Positions 58,446 through 64,000 of a DNA stretch of 64,000 nucleotides are shown here, in pieces; positions within the stretch are counted from its first letter, which is position 1, and every line of letters begins with the position of its first letter. Origin of the DNA: Polyodon spathula (lineage: Eukaryota > Chordata > Actinopteri > Acipenseriformes > Polyodontidae). The stretch is from positions 93,706,359-93,770,358 of the forward strand of contig NC_054536.1 of NCBI RefSeq assembly GCF_017654505.1, read 5' to 3'. Position numbers and translations under genes: made by a program. A model generated the notes under the pieces. It was given only the letters and a program-made list of their open reading frames with translations. It searched no databases and was not told the DNA's origin.

Positions 58446-58641
58446 AAGCCCATGTCTGGGAGGAAGGAGAAGACGAAGGTTCCTGCAGAGGAGAGCTCCA
58501 GTGGGGGGAGCAGCTCTCCCAGCCCGGGGGACACTCTGCCCTGGAACCTGTCCAAGCACCAGAGAACCAAGCGGTCCAAATCAGCGTCCGGGAATGGGAC
58601 CGTGCTGGACGCAGCGGAGAGGGCCGTCCTCCGCATCGCAG
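58446..58641 (+). CDS. macf1: Spectraplakin-like exon, copy B
   Basis: Encodes the same peptide as 34522-34717, with the same acceptor and donor sites, 23924 bp downstream. The exon is 196 bp, one more than a multiple of three, so splicing both copies into one message would shift the frame before the actin-binding domain. A working gene would have to use one copy only, or the second copy is an assembly artefact. Neither copy shows decay. Confidence 0.66.
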
Positions 58642-59154
58642 GTAGGAGGAGCAGGCTCAGGTCTGAATACTGTATATACTCAAGCCTGCATTGGAAAACA
58701 AATGCAAAAAATGGGCTCTATTTTAAGGATATGAAGATGATGCCATCTCCCCAAAACAACCTGCTCTACTACGGACCGCATTCTACCTTAAAAAATGAAT
58801 TAGAAACATCTGCCTAACAATGCTACTCCAGACATTAAAATATTGCACAGGTGTTTGCATTTTAAATTCTTCACATTCAAAAAACTAAATAAACTTAATT
58901 CCCGCCTCACAGTGTAATCCCCAATGTTTTTGACAGGGGTGGGAATGTTATAGCCAGGGGTTTTGTGATACCAATGCAGAACAGCAGGTTCAGCATCAAG
59001 GTTTTCCAGTGATGGTCCATTCATACTGATCACAATTAGATTATCAATATCAGCAAGATTGGATCATGCTTTTAATCCTGTTTTGGGCACTGAATCGTCA
59101 CTCACAAGCAGCAGTATTTGTTGGCATTGTAAGGAAGACTGTAATAATCACTCT
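58642..59154. other. Intron after the exon, copy B
   Basis: Counterpart of 34718-35230. No further exon recognised. Confidence 0.5.
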
Positions 59155-60723
59155 TTATGCTGAGAAACATTTGCTGTTGTAGAAACCCTTTGAAGCACCA
59201 GCCAGGGTGGCCAGATCTTTAGCGGCTGATTTGAAGTCTTGCCACTCTTGCAGAAGTAGAGATATTATTTCTGCTTCATCACTGGAAAATCCATTTGCCT
59301 TTTTAAGTAAAGGCATAAACCTGAAACCCAGTTCAGTGATTTTTGCTACTCCATAGTTTGTCAGCTCTTTGGGGTCTGATGGCCAAGAGAATGAGTCAAG
59401 CACCCGGAACAGCTGCGATTATGCATTGTTCCACATTGGCTCAAAACGATCCACTAAGTATTGTTTAAGTTTAGCACACATTTTACTTTTCATTTCCTGC
59501 TTATATGACTCAGTCAATGACCTTGCTCATGTGCTGAAGCTGCTTAACTTTTACCTCTGTATCTTTTCTCGGTTTTTCTGGGGTTAGCTGACTGGCAGCT
59601 GGTAGTGGTAGAGGCATGTGGACCTGATTCAGTGCTAGTGAGAAAATTACGTTCATGGCCTCCTGGTCTGCGTTGAAGCTTTTCTATTGTCAGTATAGTG
59701 CTTTCCACTTTTGGTTTTATTTGGGTCACCAATAGGCTGTCAGACTGAAACACTTTTGACAACCTAAACAATGATGACAAATAATCCATCTAAAATGACA
59801 TGAACCAGGTTTTCCTTCCATCTTTCAGAAACTTCAGCATGCCTTTTACTTTGTTTACTTCATCACATACTCAGATTTTCCAAATGGCATACAACTAGAT
59901 CATAATTAAACAAAGCACCAACTGCACCAAGCTGGCTACTTACCCATCTCATAGAATAAACCTCTACAGATTTCCACAGTTCAGTGTGTAGCAATTTGCT
60001 TGTTAGCTCCAGCTCTGTCATTCTTTTGGGTGAAGAATGACAGAAGCCAAACAAATGTTATGGTTCGTTCAGTCTCTCTTACAACAGGCATTTCTCTTGG
60101 GAATGGAGAACTGCAAGCTGCAAGAGGCGTGCCACACAATGCACACTGGTCAGCCATGACAAAGACTATTTCAATTGAGTCGAAACTCCCCCATGCTTTC
60201 CTCACATAACTGCAGCACATTCAGTGCCTAAACCTGAGATCCATGGTTCCTCTTTCCTAGTTTGAAAAAAAATACAGCCAGTGATTTTATGTAACCACCT
60301 GCATTCACTGTTTCAATTAGTTCAGAGCCAATGTAACCACCTCTTCAAGATCAACAAAGCAGAGGAATACATTTACAAACTTATGGACAGTTCTTTCGCT
60401 ACAGGCATCAATGAGCAGTCTCACAGCAACTGAGTTCTATGCTTCCTCAAGTACACTTTCTCTAATTACTGCTGCTATGTGCCATATGAACTCTGCACTA
60501 GCTGGACGGCTTGTGTATGGTGCACTACATTTACATTGCATTTCTGTAATAGCTCCACTAGATAAGGGAAATCTCTCAAGGCTTTATCTCTTGAAGTAAT
60601 ATGATAGGCTATGTAGAAAAGATGCTTCAAAGATCTACAGAATTCTTCATTCACACGCAAGAAACACATGTCCATAGATGTTTTATCTAGAACAGTTGTG
60701 GCTTTGTCTGCCTGAAGACACAT
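59155..60723 (-). pseudogene. hAT-superfamily transposase-like relic, copy B
   Basis: The same broken pieces in the same frames as 35231-36799. One residue differs (Gly for Cys in the piece at 59544-59789). Identical disabling lesions in both copies show that the gene was dead before the duplication. Confidence 0.65.
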
Positions 60724-61331
60724 TACATGAGCCTTATTGTTTAATGTATTGTGATAGATTCCAGTTTACAGTAGAATGGTCAGCCACATGTGGGTGTGTT
60801 TTGCATACTGTGCAGAACATCACCATGCTCTCTGAATCAAAGGAAAGTCATTAATAATGACATTGACTCATTTGATCTCATGGGGTGCAGTTTCTCATGC
60901 TACACCGCCATTCTAATTTAAATGTTTTCTTAGGTTTTCCTACACTGCTTTGTGTAAAAAACATAAGCCAAGTTAGTAGAAACAACTGGGGCTACCTTGG
61001 CCCCCATCGGTTTTACAGTTGTGCCTATTTGCTTTTTGCTGGGCAAGGTTGCCCCAATGGTTTCTTGAAACTTAGCTTGTGTTTTTGATATCTCCACTTT
61101 AAATGGCTGGGAACTTTTGACAACTTGTTTTTTTTTCACATATCCCATGTGTTTTTGTTACTTCTTTTTTCACTTAATGGATAATCACATTTCAACCTAG
61201 ATTGAGGCAATGTATTGCCGTTTGAACAGGGTAAATGTAAGTAATGTTGAAATGGTTAAAATGTGAATCTGTGTAGCGTAGCGGTTATGTAGTTGGAGTG
61301 AAAGTATGAATAGTTGGGTCTCAAATCCTGC

Positions 61332-61365
<34 letters not shown>

Positions 61366-61918
61366 CATGTTAGTTATGTGTGCAAAAGTATGTATGTTCA
61401 ATGAAAGTGTAATTTCATTTTGCAATATAAATCGAACCCAAGACATGCTAGCAATGCAGACTTCCAGCTTTCACACCACAAAACTTTTCCTTCCCTTTTA
61501 CAACATTTGCAAGCAGTATAGCAGTAAATTACAGGTTTTAACAAGTAACAAAACGAGCAAGAATTTGTAAATAATGATTATGCATTAACCCGATTATACT
61601 GAAAGCTTTCTTCTGATTTTGAAAACTATCATAATAAGCTTGATTCGTTCATTTAGTATATTATAACATTTTCATGTTTAGGAAGTAGTTCTCAGGGAGA
61701 CGGTGTTGAATTCTCAAAATGTTTGTTTTATTTGAAACTACAGAGAATTCCTGTCAGGAGCCAGAATTCATGATATCCAAAATAATAACCCTCTGTTTTA
61801 GTTTTGGCTCTTTCACTGCATATTCTCTCCGGTCACAGCTCACACGCTCGCTCCGTCGCACCTACAGTTTCTCATTCAAGTTCAGCGCTGGACTGTCTCC
61901 AGTCCCCAGGCTCATATA
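60724..61918. other. Unassigned DNA, copy B, up to the CR1 insertion site
   Basis: Counterpart of 36800-37875, plus 61769-61918, which copy A has lost. That extra stretch has no recognised gene and gives the host sequence at the CR1 3' junction. Confidence 0.5.
60965..61075. mobile_element. Fold-back element, copy B
   Basis: Counterpart of 37041-37154. It carries arm changes (GCTACC in the left arm; CAATGG and TTAGCTT in the right) that break pairings kept in copy A. Confidence 0.7.
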
Positions 61919-64000
61919 TAAGAACATAAGAACATAAGAAAGTTTACAAACGAGAGGAGGCCATTCGGCCCATCTTGCTCGTTTGGTTGTTATTAGCTTA
62001 TTGATCCCAAAATCTCATCAAGCAGCTTCTTGAAGGATCCCAGGGTGTCAGCTTCAACAACATTACTGGGGAGTTGATTCCAGACCCTCACAATTCTCTG
62101 TGTAAAAAAGTGTCTCCTATTTTCTGTTCTGAATGCCCCTTTTTCTAAACTCCATTTGTGACCCCTGGTCCTTGTTTCTTTTTTCAGGCTGAAAAAGTCC
62201 CTTGGGTCGACACTGTCAATACCTTTTAGAATTTTGAATGCTTGAATAAGGTCGCCACGTAGTCTTCTTTGTTCAAGACTGAACAGATTCAATTCTTTTA
62301 GCCTGTCTGCATATGACATGCCTTTAAAGCCCGGAATAATTCTGGTCGCTCTTCTTTGCACTCTTTCTAGGGCAGCAATATCTTTTTTATAGCGAGGTGA
62401 CCAGAACTGAACACAATATTCAAGATGAGGTCTTACTAGTGCATTGTACAGTTTTAACATTACTTCCCTTGATTTAAATTCAACACTTTTCACAATGTAT
62501 CCAAGCATCTTGTTAGCCTTTTTTATAGCTTCCCCACATTGTCTAGATGAAGACATTTCTGAGTCAACAAAAACTCCTAGGTCTTTTTCATAGATTCCTT
62601 CTCCAATTTCAATATCTCCCATATGATATTTATAATGTACATTTTTATTTCCTGCGTGCAGTACCTTACACTTTTCTCTATTAAATGTCATTTGCCATGT
62701 GTCTGCCCAGTTCTGAATCTTGTCTAGATCATTTTGAATGACCTTTGCTGCTGCAACAGTGTTTGCCACTCCTCCTACTTTTGTGTCGTCTGCAAATTTA
62801 ACAAGTTTGCTTACTATACCAGAATCTAAATCATTAATGTAGATTAGGAATAGCAGAGGACCTAATACTGATCCCTGTGGTACACCGCTGGTTACCACAC
62901 TCCATTCTGAGGTTTTTCCTCTAATCAGTACTTTCTGTTTTCTACATGTTAACCACTCCCTAATCCATGTACATGTGTTTCCTTGAATCCCAACTGCATT
63001 CAGTTTGAGAATTAATCTTTTGTGCGGGACTTTGTCAAAAGCTTTCTGGAAATCTAAATAAACCATGTCATATGCTTTGCAATTATCCATTATCGATGTT
63101 GCATCCTCAAAAAAATCAAGCAAGTTAGTTAGACACGATCTCCCTTTCCTAAAACCATGTTGACTGTCTCCCAGGACCCTGTTACCATATAGGTAATTTT
63201 CCATTTTGGATCTTATTATAGTTTCCATAAGTTTGCATATAATAGAAGTCAGGCTTACTGGTCTGTAGTTACCTGGTTCAGTTTTGTTTCCCTTTTTGTG
63301 GATCGGTATTACGTTTGCAATTTTCCAGTCTGTCGGTACCACCCCTGTGTCAAGAGACTGCTGCATGATCTTGGTTAGCGGTTTGTAAATTACTTCTTTC
63401 ATTTCTTTGAGTACTATTGGGAGGATCTCATCCGGCCCAGGGGATTTGTTTATTTTAAGAGCTCCTAGTCCCTTTAACACTTCTGCCTCAGTTATGCTAA
63501 AGTTATTTAAAACTGGATAGGAACTGGATGACATGTGGGGCATGTTGTCAGTATCTTCCTTTGTAAAAACTTGTGAAAAGTAATCATTTAACATATTTGC
63601 TATTTTTTTTTCTTCCTCTACGATTTTGCCATTTGTATCTCTTAAACATTTAATCTCCTCTTTGAATGTTCTCTTGCTGTTGTAATATTGGAAAAACATT
63701 TTGGAATTGGTTTTAGCTCCCTTAGCAATGTTCATTTCTATTTCTCTCTTGGCCTTTCTAACTTCCTTTTTGACTTGCGTTTGCAGTTCTGTGTACTCTT
63801 TCTGCGTACTTTCTTTTTGGTCCTTTTTTAATGCTCTGTAAAGTGCCTTTTTTCGCTGAATATTTTTTTTAATTGATCTATTAAACCATTTTGCAATTTA
63901 GTTTTACATTTAGATTTGTCTACTTTAGGGATATAATTGTTTTGCGCCTCTAGTACTACATTTTTGAAGAACAACCATCCTTCTTCTGTGGGTGTTTTCT
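61919..64000 (-). mobile_element. CR1 non-LTR retrotransposon, copy B, cut by window edge
   Basis: The 3' terminus is intact. On the + strand the element begins with AAGAACAT-type repeats at about 61919, followed by the conserved 3' UTR (TTTACAAACGAGAGGAGGCC). It then carries ORF2 antisense to the end of the window. Near-identical to 37876-39850 in copy A. Confidence 0.92.
61993..64000 (-). pseudogene. CR1 ORF2, copy B, partial, one frameshift
   Basis: Reverse transcriptase and C-terminal region with the natural stop after EILGSIS. The active-site motifs KFADDTKVGG, DFQKAFDKVPH and VPQGSVLGPLLF are intact. Loss of one G near 63892 (in the codons for PKWFNRS) breaks the frame before the endonuclease-linker part, which runs off the window. 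This lesion differs from the frameshift of copy A, so the two copies have been disabled separately, or one lesion is a sequencing error. Confidence 0.9.

Larger units (their letters stand above)
48795..64000. repeat. Duplicated module, copy B (runs off the window)
   Basis: Repeats copy A from its left edge into the CR1, in the same orientation. About 49.1-51.95 kb and 53.26-53.76 kb differ from copy A by frequent one- and two-base indels. About 51.96-53.1 kb and 55.95-60.96 kb are close to identical to it. It has 263 bp (61769-62031) that copy A lacks at the CR1 3' junction. Confidence 0.85.

Noticed and set aside
37876..62040. Independent CR1 insertions in copies A and B
   Set aside because: Both elements have the same orientation, near-identical sequence and the same preceding host DNA up to the 263-bp deletion, so a single insertion before duplication is simpler.

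Overview
This window is animal genomic DNA: AT-rich, intron-like, crowded with transposons, with no operons or prokaryotic gene structure. The repeat set points to a non-teleost ray-finned fish. It includes CR1 elements whose 3' end runs into a short run of TTCTTATG-type repeats after a conserved 3' UTR, Tc1/mariner elements, a tRNA-headed SINE and the CTGTAAGTCGCTTTGGATA-type fish SINE tail. My best guess is a sturgeon or paddlefish (Acipenseriformes), recalled from family resemblance and not tested by a search. The only convincing host coding sequence is one 196-bp exon, present twice (34522-34717 and 58446-58641, + strand). It reads like the segment just before the actin-binding calponin-homology domains of a spectraplakin, most like MACF1, so much of the window may be intron of that gene.

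Layout. 1-7045: intron-like DNA with two solo LTRs (4368-4953 and 5817-6347; the second carries a nested hAT-like MITE). 7046-11081: a Tc1/mariner transposon with inverted repeats of about 205 bp, its transposase split by a 5'-truncated CR1 (7352-9814). 15290-17240: a 30-bp minisatellite. 17791-17884: a (GA)47 tract. 19176-23169: a pogo/Tigger-like element, an LTR-like block, a rearranged Tc1 relic, a fold-back element and a SINE 3' end.

From about 24985 the window is one long duplicated module: copy A about 24985-48790, copy B from about 48795 to the end. The period is about 23.8-24.2 kb. Each copy carries, in order, a solo LTR, a 34-bp and a 28-bp tandem array, a MITE, a tRNA-SINE, a Tc1 fragment, the spectraplakin-like exon, a dead hAT transposase, a fold-back element and an antisense CR1. 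Copy A then continues through a nearly complete CR1 (37876 to about 42445), 3 kb of unassigned DNA and a 53-bp satellite of about 55 units (45501-48461). Identity between the copies is mosaic: kilobase blocks nearly identical, separated by indel-rich or replaced patches. This suggests either a very recent tandem duplication or two haplotypes placed end to end by the assembler.

How the parts relate. There is no pathway here. CR1 supplies its own machinery: ORF1 with a zinc-binding motif and an SGNH esterase, ORF2 with endonuclease and reverse transcriptase, under a 5' UTR made of repeated monomers. The Tc1, hAT and LTR copies are dead or solo relics. The main points of interest are the exon-bearing duplication, the repeated CR1 5' UTR, the satellite with homogenised blocks, and the nested insertions.
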